Part shown: piece after piece, positions 1 to 11,385 of the stretch
Numbering within the stretch: position 1 is the stretch's first letter
Layout: every line of letters begins with the position of its first letter
Source: Mariannaea sp. PMI_226
Lineage: Eukaryota; Ascomycota; Sordariomycetes; Hypocreales; Nectriaceae
Direction of reading: 5' to 3'
Assembly: GCA_024336345.1 (NCBI GenBank)
Contig: JANFOG010000002.1
Location: 248,001-312,000, forward strand
DNA length: 64,000 bases
The notes under the pieces: generated by a model
Database searches by the model: none
The model's input: the letters and a program-made list of their open reading frames with translations, nothing else
What the model was told of the DNA's origin: nothing
Position numbers and translations under genes: made by a program

Positions 1-822
1 GACTTTACCCGTCTCATCTCATTGATGTATATTAATTAGTCCAACGACACCACATCTGTCATGTATCGCAAACGGATCAGTCCCTGCAGCCTCCTTTTAG
101 TGGAATGGACCAGCCTTATTGGTGGCTGGCTGCGCACCGTCATATTTGTCTTAACGCCGACACTATTTCCCAACCAACGCCTGTAGGACGGACGGACAGG
201 AGTATTGAATTGGTGGATCAACAGCAAACGCCAATATCAACCAGTCGCCAGGATAGCGTTTCAACAAGAGGGATTTTCTTCTTGGCCTCAGGGGATTGCG
301 AAGCAAAGTCGGGGGTTTGGTAGACTCAGGGGCACTGAAAATGCCGTTGCCGCCATATCCGACAAACGTATACCGACATGGCTGGCTTAGGAAGTTGAAA
401 CCCGTTTACCAAGGGTGGGTGATCATCATAAAGGCTCATCACGTAGCTATTCATAGTCCCAAGGTTTTATTTGGGTTGTTTCTGGGTTTGCTGTGAGGGT
501 TGGAGAAGGCCGCGAGGATTGTGGCCCAGTGGTACAATGATAAAGAAAGATATCAATGCATGGATTGGGTTTGAATGCCAACAGACTTCCAAATCCGCGA
601 TGCATTGATCGCCCCTCTAGCGTCTGGAGGCGATGTTACCTATTGTAAAGCTTACTGATTCACTCTCTATATCTTCTGTTGAATGACTGGCGTCTCACTA
701 TTTTCGGTAAGTCAAGACATTGTAACAAAGTCAGATCGTGAAACCGCACCATATTCTGCTCAATTAATATAACGAACACTTGTACTATTATTCCCTCTAT
801 ACCCCTTTTCCTTAAAAGTCCA
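1..822. other. Intergenic, no gene seen
   Basis: Short overlapping ORFs occur in several frames but none has a recognisable domain, a signal peptide or a credible exon chain. The last about 150 bases are probably the 3' untranslated region of the minus-strand reductase gene that follows. Confidence 0.5.
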
Positions 823-1846
823 CTACAGCTCATCACTGGCATCCAATTCCATCTGTAGCTGGGTGGTGATGCCTACGGCCGCAAGGCTACCCATATTCTG
901 TGCCTGCACCACGCTACGGATCATTGTAGCCGCATCACCAGCCGCAAAGCACCCCTTCACACTGGTCTGGTTGAACGGCGCCTCGACTTTGATGTCTCCG
1001 GAAGGTAGACGCTCCAGCCCCAGCTTGTCAATAAAGTCCGCCTTTTGCGCTACGGTTGGGTGGCTAGCAATGAAGCCTTCCGTCTTGGACGTGCCGTCCG
1101 TGAAGTGGATGGTCACTTCCGGGCCTCCATTCTGGAGCTGTAGCCGGGCGATTTTGCGGTTGTCGAAATGGATCTTGCTGCTGTGCAGCTTGCTTTGCAC
1201 CTCAGAGTGTAATTGCTCATTGTCGTTTGTATAGATAGTCACGCTCTTGGCCAAACGCTTGGCCATGGGGCCGACGTGAGCAAGCATATCGGCATGTTGC
1301 AGAAACCCTCCAGCCAAGACGCCTACGGATTCTGCGCCACGCTCTTCAAAGCCGTGACAGAAAAGGCAGTGGAAGCTGCAGTATGAGTTAGCATTTCAAG
1401 TCCCGTGCCGATATCTATAGACAAGAGTAGATTGTAAGAACCTACATGCCACGAGCAAAGCACTCATCATAGCCTTCAGGTTGGTCCTCCATAACGTCTC
1501 TAATGCCCGTTCCCAGGCCCAGCTTCTTGCCTAGGTACAGAGCCCCCGTGGAGTCGGTAGCTTCAAACAGTCCTGCGTCTGTCTTGCGCACAGACTCAAT
1601 GGTGGCGTCCTTGAACTCGACCGTGTCGTAACGTTTCAGCAGATCTGTCTTGGCCTTGGCCCGGAAGTCTGAGGGGGGGACATGATCAAATCCCAGGACG
1701 TTGTGCATATGTGTCGCACGGGCATTGCGGTATGATCCAGAGTCCAGAACGATAGCAGTGTACAGCTGACGTGCGAGACTAGTTGCAATGGCGAGACCAG
1801 CTGGGCCACCGCCGATGATCAGGGCATCGTAGATTTTCGTGGTCAT
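823..1846 (-). CDS. GliT/thioredoxin-reductase-like FAD disulfide oxidoreductase
   Basis: Predicted 317-residue flavoprotein of the class II pyridine nucleotide-disulfide oxidoreductase family, which uses NADPH and FAD to reduce or oxidise dithiols. Two exons: 1846-1446 and 1375-823, with a 70-bp intron; splicing creates an Ile codon just before the redox motif. Visible: N-terminal dinucleotide fold with GGGPAG (residues 12-17), the redox centre HCLFCHG with Cys137 and Cys140, and a C-terminal GCFAAGDAA FAD motif. CLFC is the form I associate with the fungal GliT/TrxR-like group rather than CATC of housekeeping thioredoxin reductases. The start at 1846 puts the FAD motif about 10 residues in; an in-frame ATG at 1927 would add 27 polar residues and is less likely. 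No epidithiodioxopiperazine genes lie nearby, so the substrate is unknown. Confidence 0.85.
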
Positions 1847-2901
1847 TTTGAGGACGGTGATGTGTTTGCTCTTGCTCCGTACCTCTTCTTTCGCAAGTAA
1901 GGATGTGTCAGAACTTGACGAACCCAAGGTTCTGCGGTGAGCTGGCGCTGACCTTTTATTCCCTCCAGCAAAAAGGCTCCGACGCTGTCACTACACTACA
2001 CAGGGATATTGACCGAGAATGGGATAGGTTATATTTGGCACAGCAACCTGTGTCGAATAATTTGTCCATCATCGTCTCGAGGTTGCATTGGCCATGGCCC
2101 CCAAATAAGCTGCCATTGGAGAAACTGTCTGACAATATAAGTGATTCTGATTGTTGGATTGTTGAGCTGCGTCTCGCTCTTTGGGCACCCGAGAACGATA
2201 CGTCACATAGTCTACGCCGCTGGAGCCCGAAGAAAGTATCCGTTCGGCACCGGGATTCCGGAGACTTTGGCCCACCTTACCCGAACACGAGTGGAGCACT
2301 CGGAGACATTTCAATGATTCGTAATTACCGGGATATCTATAGATTACAGGTATGATGGGTTGTCTTTAGCTCGTAAGGTGCGACTATAAAGTGATAATTA
2401 AACAGAAGAGTCGCCCAGCTCGAGGTTTTGAGGTTGCATAATGGCACGGTTGTCTCACATGGATTCACAGCAGTAACATAGGTGCGTATATCTTGATGAG
2501 AAACACAGACAATGCTTATATAGTACCTGGTATAAACTAAAGAGAACGAACAACAAAATTTCGAGGCTGGCCAGCTCTAAAATACAAGAAACGACAACGC
2601 TCTCTCGAGACTATGCACGCATATTTGATGTTTTCTACGCCCCACCAGGCATATCTGTGTACGAGCCGCAGGCCTTCTCCTCATCTTGCGATGCTCAAGC
2701 AACCGCAGTTGCGAGCACCGCTAGCAGATGAGGCAGGCATTCGCTGATCCATCACCATCACAAACCCCCCATCCACATATACACTCTGAACACGAAGGGA
2801 AGGGCTAGGCTTATGGGGACCGGTCCACAGGTGAGGCTCTCCCACCAGTTTTTTTTACTCAGAGATCCCGACGGGACACGAGGGGTTCTGAGGAGGACTT
2901 G
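1847..2901. other. Intergenic with upstream region of reductase
   Basis: A plus-strand ORF (1903-2355) lies in the promoter region of the reductase but has no recognisable domain and no ATG context I trust. No repeat or RNA gene was recognised. Confidence 0.4.
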
Positions 2902-3930
2902 CTACGAGTCGCCACCTAGCACAACCCAGGGCTCAGAGCCGGGGGTGGCTGCACTGTCTCGGACCTCCCGCTGCAGGGGCAGGTCATCGAGATCGCTGTC
3001 GGAGAAATAATCGTAATCGGAAAGAAGGTCAACGACCAGATCTGGAGGCTGAGAGGTGTCGACGTCGATGTCGGGCTGCGAGCCGTCGAGCTCGTATATC
3101 ACCCGCAATGGGGCGAATGCACGCGCTGACGACGGCTCACGCAGCGCCGGCTCGTCATCCTCTACAGCCTCTGATTGAGAAGATAAATCATCGGGGGAAA
3201 GAAATTGGGCAATGGTGTGGTCGTTACCGAGGTCGGTAAACGACAAATCAAGGTAAAGAGGTTGATCAAGTTCGGAGTGTCGGCGCTGAGATTTGCTCTT
3301 GCGCGATCGCTTTGCGGGGCGAATTGAATACAGGGGCTCTTGATGTTTGATGCTGTTTAGGTTGAAGTTGACGGCTTCAGCATGGTCCTGCTCATCGTCG
3401 TACAACAGGCCCATTCGGTAAAGCTCAGCAAGCTCGGCATCCTCGTTCACAGGATGGCGTTGTAGGTGCACATTTCCTTTTGTGGTAGAAGCATCGCGGA
3501 AGGCATCCTCCCTCTCCAGAGAGGGAGTGCGAACAAGTCGATATCGGTCGCTGGGAAGGGGAACGGCGCTGCGCGCCAGTTCACGGTCATCTTCATCCTC
3601 ACCATCACCCTTCACCCAGCGGTTGCGCGACCGAGGCGAACGACCAGTGTCTATAACGTGTTCTTGGAGAAATCGTCGTCGGCGAGCGGGTGGAATAACA
3701 GCAGAGCAGCGGGGACATTGCAATCCTTCAGGCCAACAGTCTAGACCTTCATCTCGGCAAGACTGCTGGCGACGCGACGTCTGGAGTCGCTTCGCGGCGC
3801 TGCGGGCACTATAGTTGTGCGAGCGGTGGGCGTGAGGTCTCAATAAACTGCGACCTGGGAGAATGTGACGATGATAGATAAGGGATGATGGGAGATCCCC
3901 CGTGCCGGATGGAAGTGTATCAACGTCCAT
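2902..3930 (-). CDS. Hypothetical protein with N-terminal Cys cluster and acidic C-terminus
   Basis: Single-exon ORF of 342 residues starting MDVDTLPSGTG; I do not recognise the family. Residues about 55-90 are very basic and hold Cys-x6-Cys-x6-Cys-Pro-Arg-Cys (in CRDEGLDCWPEGLQCPRC), which could bind zinc, followed by an Arg-rich stretch. The middle has a nuclear-signal-like KRSRKSKSQRRH. The last about 100 residues are acidic and Ser/Asp-rich, ending in LLSDYDYFSDSDLDDL and WVVLGGDS. The pattern (basic Cys-containing N-terminus, acidic tail) would suit a nuclear protein, but that is inference. The 5' region has an A-rich run just upstream of the ATG. Composition and length support a real gene; function is unknown. 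Confidence 0.6.
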   Translation of the reverse strand: MDVDTLPSGTGDLPSSLIYHRHILPGRSLLRPHAHRSHNYSARSAAKRLQTSRRQQSCRDEGLDCWPEGLQCPRCSAVIPPARRRRFLQEHVIDTGRSPRSRNRWVKGDGEDEDDRELARSAVPLPSDRYRLVRTPSLEREDAFRDASTTKGNVHLQRHPVNEDAELAELYRMGLLYDDEQDHAEAVNFNLNSIKHQEPLYSIRPAKRSRKSKSQRRHSELDQPLYLDLSFTDLGNDHTIAQFLSPDDLSSQSEAVEDDEPALREPSSARAFAPLRVIYELDGSQPDIDVDTSQPPDLVVDLLSDYDYFSDSDLDDLPLQREVRDSAATPGSEPWVVLGGDS

Positions 3931-6786
3931 GTTCGATGATGTTTTTCTTAAGCCTTTTATAGTATTGAGAGTGTGAAGCTGAACAGAAGAGGAGTGTGCG
4001 ATGGTGTGCAGTTGTTGTCAAAGGGCGTCAACAATGGCGCAAGGTTGTAGAAACAAAGTACCTAAATTGCGTGCAGGGCGCTGCACAGGGCGTAAGGCAG
4101 CTAATGTCAAAACAGACACTTTCAGCAGAAGAATGGTAGAGATGCGACTAGAAGGGTCTGGTATAACGGAGCGGGCAGGGTACAACTTATATGATATCTG
4201 GGGGCAGTTATGAGTGATTGGGCAAACGTGTGAAGGAGTCATCTGAACCAAGATGGTGTCAAGGGGTGGCGCGCCACACCAGCCAGGATGATTACTCTAT
4301 TGCAGTAATCGCAATCACTCAAATGTACGTACATAGCACGGTACGGGTATCTCCTGTGTAGGTACAGATTACAGTATCTTGCGTAGAGTGTGTACGTACT
4401 CAATACTCTATTCCTGTGCCTCTACGCAAGGCAAGGTACATCTGTACCTTTGATGATGATGGCATCCATCCGATAACGTAAGGTCCCTGCTGTAGGCAAG
4501 TAGGCCGCCCATTGGAGCCGTCACCTTGGCCAGTCGCCGAAAGCGTGAGCGGCTAGGCCTCTGGTTGGTTGGACGACAAAAGATGGTGGCTATGACGTGA
4601 GTCACTTCTCCGGGGACGCCTGGCTTTCCCATGTCCTATTGCTCTCGGACCGGGGTTAGCAGCGACAAAGCGAACCCCGGAAATAGGCACCATGCCTCAG
4701 TTGGGTGGCGTAGTCACGAAAACATTGCCCACGGGATACATTTCAACGAGATATTGCCTACGTTAGCCCAGGAGAGAGACTCGGCTGCTAGGAATAGGTA
4801 AAGCATCGCCCCCCCCTCCTACCAGCTTCTCATCAGGCAGCTTGGAACCAATTCTGAAGAGGGCTTGAGAGGTTTTGGTTGGCACCAAGGTCGGTTGTGT
4901 CATGTCCATGGCAAAACCTGATCCGGAAAGCGTTTCCCCCAACTAGAGACAAGAAGACGGCGCATGATGTCTGGGAAGTCCCGGGTATTCTCCTTATTCG
5001 CCCATTCCTTGACATTTGCTGTTCCATGATTCATCCATGACTGATATATTCCATGCATTTTCATGCCGATGTAGCTACGTATCTATGTACGTGGGTACCG
5101 CAGAGTCCTATAGGCGTCCCCGGGTCAAAGTGGTTCCCTAATCCCCCGCCAGTCCGGACGTATTCGCGCCCTGCGAGTGCTGAAGGTGATCCTCCGAAGG
5201 CTCCCTCCCCCCGGCCCAACGCTTCAGGGTCCACTGTGCCCCCCCAAAACCATGCCCAGGCGCACTGAAAAAAAGTGCAGGGCGTTCCAAGTATCAGGCA
5301 TGTGATGGATATTCCCAGGACCCTTTTTCCCTGATTGGCCACGCGGTTTGGGGTGGTGGGAGGCAAGGGGGATCTTCCAGCACAGAACTTGGGATCCTGC
5401 AGGCTTCCCTCCCCACGCACGCGCCACTGCCAGCATCGATGATAGGCACAAACGGCGGCATGAAGATGGTGTCGTCATGTCTCCCCCAACATCTCAACAT
5501 CTGCTTCTGGAATATCTGAGGTAAAGCCTGCAGAGAACGTGACAAACATGTGAATTGTGTGGGGGACATACCCGGGGATGTGCACAATCAGCCTGCTTGT
5601 TTTCCCGCCCCGGCAACGAGTCTGATTAGCCCAAGGACTCATTCATTAAGTTATTTTAACGGCCCCCGTCCAAGTTGCGAAAATTGTCCTCTTGTGCTGG
5701 GCGCTGTATCAAGCAAGGCTCGGGTCAGCTCAGCTCCGCCCCGAAAGAGTCATCGCTAGGCTGAGCGACGCTACGGGGAATTTAAATTACACGGTAGAAG
5801 AATCAAAACAAGTAAAGGGGAGAAAAAGAATATGGGGTCAAGAATGCGTTGGAAAGTGAGCTCTGTGGGTTGGGAAGTGTGGTGCCTTTTTCTTCTATGC
5901 TAGATGGCTCCTCGGTTTGGTCTTTTCGTGTTCTGCGTGGCCGTTGTTTCAGACACGGAGCGTAACCTGGAGTGTGTAGGTTCCTTTGGGGAGTGTAGCA
6001 TAAGCCGCCATGGGTTCTGATCATGGGAACCATCATCTAGAACATGGAGGGTACGCATTCGCTTTCAGCCAGTGGCAGCCTACTCCATTATCCATGATAG
6101 ACAACAGCATGTCACCCCAACATCATCTCACCTTATCTCTCTCTATTTCTCTCACACGCTCTCTCTCCCTCTCTTCATATTGCAGTTTGGATACCACGCT
6201 ACCCCATACATCGGCCGACGCATGGTTTCTGTTCATTGGCCATTGTCTTGGTTACAGCGATGCGCCATGTTCGTTGGTATCTAATGCAGAAGGTACGTTT
6301 TGAAGGCGCTTATACAGACCGATACGACGATACTGTTAGTTGCTGATAACGCGGGTGTCTTTTCTGCTGATACGTGACCACAGCAAAATATCCCGATAAG
6401 CCCCGGGGCCCGGTCTCGGCCTTTCGGAAACATGGCACATGGACATTCTTGGACGAGGCCTCATTTCTACAGGGTAAAGGGCAGATGAGTAGTTTGGTGG
6501 CTGATCGCCTAGGTTCTGTCTATGAAGTATACACATTGCGTGCTAGTCATGGCAAATGTTGGTTTATTCATCACACTTCAAATGCTCCGCTCGTCCATAC
6601 ATGTCTGTAATTGGTGACTACTACTCTATTCTTAGTCTCTGCAGAAACAAAAATCGCTATTTTGTTTATCCCAGGGCCTTTTTTTTTTTTTTTTTCCTTT
6701 TTTGTTTCTCTTTCTTTCTGATTTGCAACGCTATTCAACTGCATGCATCATTCAGTCAATAAGTTGTGGCTTCCACTTTCACACGT
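3931..6786. other. Long intergenic region, 2.9 kb
   Basis: Only overlapping short ORFs without domains. It contains an inverted repeat GATTACT-ctattgc-AGTAATC near 4289, GTAC-rich motifs around 4320-4440, a CT-rich stretch at 6125-6180 and a poly-T run at 6680-6696. Pyrimidine tracts on the plus strand may belong to an unrecognised transcript. Confidence 0.4.
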
Positions 6787-7782
6787 TTACACATCCATAT
6801 TCATTCCCCTCAGGTACGCCTTCACATCCGTGACCTCAATTTCTCTCAGGTAATTCTCGGTCTTCTCCTTGTCCCATGCCACTCCACGTCCTTGCGCAAA
6901 TGTGTCTCGGTATTTGACCATAGTATTTGGGTCCTTTTCCATCTGGCTTCGCAGCTCTTGCAAATCCCACAACTCTCGTCGGAACTTGATTTGGAAATGC
7001 TCGTCCAGGAGGTCCGCCAGCTCGCCGTATGAGATTGTGTCTCCAGCCGTGTATACTACTTGGCTCTTGATTTCTTGCGGATCCAGCACAACATCCGCAG
7101 TCACCCGTCCAATATCTACCGGGGTCGTCAAGGTGATTCGGTTATCCCAAGTGCCGAGACCTCTCACGGTCTTTTCTTTCAAGTCAACGACACCAAATTC
7201 AGCCAGGAAGAGGAAGCTCATGAACAAGCCCGTTGAAACGATGATCCAGTTTACCTGAGATTGCGCCCGCAACCGGTTTCGCACTTCTAGCTGCTCGTCA
7301 AACAAGTCCTGAGAGCTTCCCTTCCCGACCAAGTCGTAGTCCATTCCAAACTGCCATGGGAAGTACCGCTTCACATTGGCCTCTAGCACCGCCTCTAGGA
7401 GCTTTACTTGCGTTCCAGACGGCAAGCCCATGCCGTTGCACGATACGATGGTGTCGAACCTAGAAAAGATAGCAGCGAGTTGAGCCACCGAGGCATTGAC
7501 CACATCAGCGGCCTCCAGGTTGGCGCCCAGGGCGCGAATTCTCTGTATCAGCCGCTTCTTTTCGGGTGCGGCCGAGTCCAGTGTGGCCTGTCTCAGCAGC
7601 ACAGAAATGCGGGTTTGATGTCGTTTGGGGCTTTTCGCGAGAGCCTCGACCATGCTGAGGCCCAGCTCGCCAGCTCCGAGGACCAGGACAGACTCGGACA
7701 TTCTGAGTAACGGGTTGTTGAGGCGATCAAGTGCTTGTAGGTTGGCAACTGAGAGTTTGAGCGGCGTTTGAGTCGATGACAT
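6787..7782 (-). CDS. NmrA-like / isoflavone reductase-like NAD(P)-binding protein
   Basis: Single-exon atypical short-chain dehydrogenase of the NmrA / isoflavone-reductase-like family. From 7782 it is 331 residues. The nucleotide-binding motif VLGAGELG follows MSESV; later come SCNGMG, the conserved RYFPWQFGMD segment typical of fungal members, and a TTPVDIGRVTADV stretch. Members are either NAD(P)H-dependent reductases or redox sensors; the substrate here cannot be told. A TATATAAG box at 7811-7818 would place transcription start near 7785, so the alternative ATG at 7701 (protein beginning MSESVLVLG) may be the true start. It is followed downstream by a long intergenic region and is not in an obvious cluster. 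Confidence 0.8.
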   Translation of the reverse strand: MSSTQTPLKLSVANLQALDRLNNPLLRMSESVLVLGAGELGLSMVEALAKSPKRHQTRISVLLRQATLDSAAPEKKRLIQRIRALGANLEAADVVNASVAQLAAIFSRFDTIVSCNGMGLPSGTQVKLLEAVLEANVKRYFPWQFGMDYDLVGKGSSQDLFDEQLEVRNRLRAQSQVNWIIVSTGLFMSFLFLAEFGVVDLKEKTVRGLGTWDNRITLTTPVDIGRVTADVVLDPQEIKSQVVYTAGDTISYGELADLLDEHFQIKFRRELWDLQELRSQMEKDPNTMVKYRDTFAQGRGVAWDKEKTENYLREIEVTDVKAYLRGMNMDV

Positions 7783-7810
7783 TTCCCTCCTGGCTGGCGG
7801 GCATCTCTGC

Positions 7811-7818
7811 CTTATATA
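7811..7818 (-). promoter_or_regulatory. TATA box of NmrA-like gene
   Basis: TATATAAG on the minus strand, 29-36 bases upstream of the ATG at 7782 and about 110 upstream of the ATG at 7701. Its position favours the downstream start. Confidence 0.5.
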
Positions 7819-8336
7819 GGTAGGTGTGTTTTTGTGAGCGATGTGCCAAAATAGGCTGAATTCTGTTGGAGATTTGGTGCTATTGCCCTTTTTTGCTTCT
7901 CGCCCATTCCCTTTCAAATCAACCGTATTGAGCCCAAAAAAAAAACAAGGTCAGATCTGGGATCATCTGCCGTGTCGATCCGAGGCACGTTGGGGCGGGT
8001 TGACCAATGTCACGTCGTGTGTTGTTCGGGTGGTCGTGGCGCTCACACGAGCCCAAAGCGCCGCATTTTCCCGCCAGTCGCATCCATAATGGCGCAACAA
8101 CTTACCAAATGTTTTTCGTTGCCGTTCGTCGTTGCCGTTCTGTTTGAGGTGCCAAGAATCGGTGTAAAGTGGTCTTATGGTGTTACGTCCATAAACTCCG
8201 GGTTTTACTACCATTGAAACCACGTTTTCAAAGCTCAGGTAGTCCCAATTGTAGGGCCTAGATTTGTAAGATTACTTCATCGGTGATATCCTGATATTAT
8301 TAAGGCCGAAAAGAGAAAAACGTTATGAGGCTTGGC

Positions 8337-8363
8337 GATAACGTTACTGCGCAAAACGTTATC
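8337..8363. repeat. Inverted repeat GATAACGTT / AACGTTATC
   Basis: Perfect 9-base arms GATAACGTT (8337-8345) and AACGTTATC (8355-8363) around a 9-base loop; a third partial copy AACGTTAT lies at about 8319. It lies between the NmrA promoter and the 3' end of the aspartic protease gene. Confidence 0.6.
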
Positions 8364-8411
8364 CAGTCTTAATTAAGTACCTAGAGTAATCACAGTAATC
8401 ACTAGGCAGAG

Positions 8412-8435
8412 GTGTGTACCTGATTAGGTACACAC
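8412..8435. repeat. Hairpin GTGTGTACCT-GATT-AGGTACACAC
   Basis: Perfect 10-bp stem with a 4-base loop. It is one of several GGTAC-containing palindromes in the spacers of this window. A terminator or mobile-element relic is possible but unproven. Confidence 0.6.
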
Positions 8436-8513
8436 TTATTATTATTATCATTTTGTTCGCAGAGAGACTACTAGGTAACAACATTCAGCTATAGTCTTGA
8501 TATGAATGCAGTC

Positions 8514-8538
8514 TTTTTTTTTTTTAAAAAAAAAAAAA
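8514..8538. repeat. T12A13 homopolymer palindrome
   Basis: Twelve T followed by thirteen A, able to fold on itself, in the AT-rich 3' flank of the minus-strand protease gene. Confidence 0.6.
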
Positions 8539-8786
8539 GTTTATTGAAATATGTAAAATCACCGTAATAAATGTGTATGCAAAATCTTGGGCCTTTTTTT
8601 TTGCCATTTTCTTTTGTTAAAGCTCATCTACTTCACTAATCAAGAATGAGAGGTCAGTCGCGTAACCAAGCCACCCGCGTGAAACTACTACAATCGCCTC
8701 TATTGTATGTTCTAACGTCTTTAAATTCTTTTCAAGCTTAATTTATGTCTAGTTTCCAATATCTATTCCGCTTCCTACCCCAAGTA

Positions 8787-10209
8787 TCATTCATTGATTG
8801 TCTCCTTGTTCGCAAAGCCAATCGTGTGGTTTGCAATATTGAATACAACAAACTGAGCCTTGAGCAAAATACCTCCAAGAATGGCAAAGGGAAGATCATC
8901 TGATGTCTGCAGCCCGCCGTAACAGGAACCGTCACCATTCTCACCATAGCTCATGTAATGCCCAGGAACAGTCCCTCTGTAAGGCCCCATCCCAAAGATA
9001 AAGTCAGGCAGATGTGACTCACAAGGGAAAACCATGACTCCCATTCTCTTGTGCAGCCTAGCACCCTTCACTCTCGCATAGTACGCTTTCACGATAGGTC
9101 CAGGCGCCAGCAGGAGTGTGGTTCCCGTATCGACAATGGCTGTGAAGGAATAGGGATTGAACGAGCCTGGGCCGACTCGATATCCATTAAGGCTCACCTG
9201 CCAGAACTCTTCACTGACGCTCTTCTGATAGTAAATCGACCCTTTGTGTTGGTCCTTGTTAATGTAACCAAAACTGTATGTTCCGGGTCTCTGTTTCTGC
9301 AGATCAGCTGTGAAAACAGGCTCTGCGAGGGAATCCTGGACGTTCTCCATGTACGTTTTCTGCTTCGTCGGGAGCACGCTATTTATGCGGCCAAACCCCA
9401 TGCCCAAGATTCCATGTGAGAATCCATCTTCGAAGATCGATTCGGACACATGTATCGCTGACTCAATCGCTTGAGATTTGACGTACGTCTCGCCAATTTC
9501 GACTCTGTCCCTATACAGAATTCCACTGGCGCCAGAGCCGTCACCGTACTCTATGGACCATTTCTCGCCGGGAACCAACTTGCTGGTGTCTGAATTCTTT
9601 GGCTTGTAGAGAGTATGACCTCTTTGTGCTGGTAGATAAGTGTCGGATGAAAATGTCCATCTGAGAAATGATCAGTGAGTTAGATTAAGGTTGACCAGGC
9701 TCATCCAACTTACAGATCGGCTGAGCCAGTGTCCAAGTTTAGATACGTCCGTTGACCTGGTGTGCCAATTGTCACGGGTACAACGTACTCGGAATCAAAA
9801 TCAAAACTAGGAAACGCTTGTACCCAGCCTTTTTGGGTGCCATGTTTTGGCCCTATCCTCGGGCTGTTAGACGAGACAGATGAAGAGCAACGGACGAAAT
9901 GGCTTCCTCACCCTTCGCTTTTGAGTACGTCTTGATAGCCCCTTGCAGCGACTTCGGAGGACGCGTGTGATATTTGGCATATGTCTTGAGCAGGTCGAAG
10001 GGCGCGCCCCGGACTTGATAATTGGTGTTTTTCACCTGAGTGAGAGCAAAGGTCTTCCCCGGTTTGATAGCTCTGTTTTCGAGGCTTGCTGACGTCTCCT
10101 GCTCCCACCATCCATTGACCTCAACTTTCTCGGCCAAGTCCTTGGCTGGAGACGCGTCCACACAGGTCCCCAGTTGAATGGCGGTTACAGCAAGCAGCGC
10201 GAACTTCAT
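8787..10209 (-). CDS. Secreted pepsin-family (A1) aspartic protease
   Basis: Predicted 436-residue secreted acid protease of the penicillopepsin/aspergillopepsin type. Three exons: 10209-9912, 9852-9714 and 9660-8787; introns of 59 and 53 bp restore one frame. Visible: N-terminal signal peptide (MKFALLAVTAIQLGTCVDA), an approximately 90-residue propeptide, catalytic Asp140 in LDTGSADLW (the Leu codon is split by the second intron), flap Tyr184 in YGDGSGASG, second catalytic Asp323 in VDTGTTLL, and the C-terminal AILGG segment. Length suits the family. No GPI or transmembrane tail is seen. The gene is divergent from RIO1 with a 1.2-kb shared upstream region. Substrate specificity cannot be read from the sequence. 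Confidence 0.92.
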
Positions 10210-10331
10210 GATGGATTGGAAAGAGTGTGTGGTCGAACCAAAAGTTGAAGAAGGATCACTTTCAGGTTGAAAAACTGAGCTACCAGCTCGATTTTCCTTG
10301 AATAGGCAACACTTAGATCTACCAACTCACC

Positions 10332-10607
10332 TTATTCCTTGGGCAAGTCCGTGATGGAGACACGCTCGCGCATTACGCAAGTATAACTAGAAATGCAATA
10401 CTCCGGACATGAGCGACGGTGCTCCGTTCCGTTGGAGTTTGGGCCACCATTTGGAGGCATCAATTGGAATGGCACGCAGGTAACACGAGGAATGCTCTCG
10501 TGGATCGGTATTTTGTACGTATTTCCACAATGCGTCGGGTTAAGCACCTGCATGCCAAAATGCTGGAAATGCAATGACGTCGTCTTGTTTGGCAATGCCC
10601 AGACCAC
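10332..10607 (-). CDS. Possible small Cys-containing ORF (low confidence)
   Basis: Minus-strand frame of about 90 residues ending LPKE, with Cys spacing as in THCGNTYKI...VTCVPF...RRSCPEYC...YTCVM. The only in-frame ATG is internal (MQVLNPTHCG), and an in-frame TGA about 30 codons upstream of that ATG means a full gene would need an upstream exon, for which I found no convincing signal peptide. It sits in the upstream region of the aspartic protease. It may be a chance ORF. Confidence 0.2.
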   Translation of the reverse strand: MVWALPNKTTSLHFQHFGMQVLNPTHCGNTYKIPIHESIPRVTCVPFQLMPPNGGPNSNGTEHRRSCPEYCISSYTCVMRERVSITDLPKE

Positions 10608-10609
10608 TG

Positions 10610-11385
10610 GTGTTGAGACATTGTCTCTTCTTGACGCGTTTTCTCAAAAATAAAACTAGAGATTACTACGTATAGACTGATCGGCAGAGCCAGAAGCGTG
10701 CAAAAGTTGGGATAGAAAGCTATGGTCCATTCGCGCAATGGATGACTATGAAATGCCTGGAACAATCTCCGTTGTCATGTGACTGACGGGCTGAACTTTG
10801 GTCTTAATTGACACATTTGATTGGGGATGTCTGGTTGAGGATAGATGATGATGCTTACCGACCTTATGGACCTTACGTATAACGATGAACTCTGAGTCAA
10901 GCCTAATTCAAGGGAGAATCAGTCATCAGCCATCATCGCCATCCGCCAACGAGAAGCTGACGTCAGGCATTCTCTATTAAACCTCGTAATGATGAGTCGA
11001 AATTTATCATGAAAAGTCTTTGTATAGAGCAGCCTAATGGCGTGCCAAATAGCCTAACTGTGATGGCACATATTATTCACAACACGGAGAGTATTAGGTG
11101 AGTCCCAAGCCATAGATAGGTACTTTAGCGTTGAAGTCATTAACACAAGAGTCAGGACGGGAAATGTCCCTTTTCTGTTGTGAGTCACTACACAGATCGA
11201 TCAATTAGTCAAGGGTGGCTTTGTTAGTGAGGCCCAACCCGATCTCCACTAAAAAATTGAACTTCTCCCACAAATTCATCATTGATAAGATAACGCCCAA
11301 ACCCCGCGATAAATTCCAAACAAGAGCCAAGTACAACTGGACAAGCAAAAATTCAGCATTCACCCAACCGGTCACTTAGCCCATC
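10610..11385. other. Divergent upstream region of protease and RIO1
   Basis: No supported gene. The 3' part should hold the RIO1 promoter and leader; no clear TATA box close to the RIO1 start was seen. Confidence 0.4.

Noticed and set aside
519..585. tRNA-like stretch (GTGGCCCAGTGGTACAATGA and GGGTTTGAATGCC)
   Set aside because: D-arm and T-arm-like words occur, but the acceptor and anticodon stems do not pair and the T-stem has mismatches.
1903..2355. 150-codon plus-strand ORF
   Set aside because: No domain, unlikely composition, lies over the promoter of the reductase gene.
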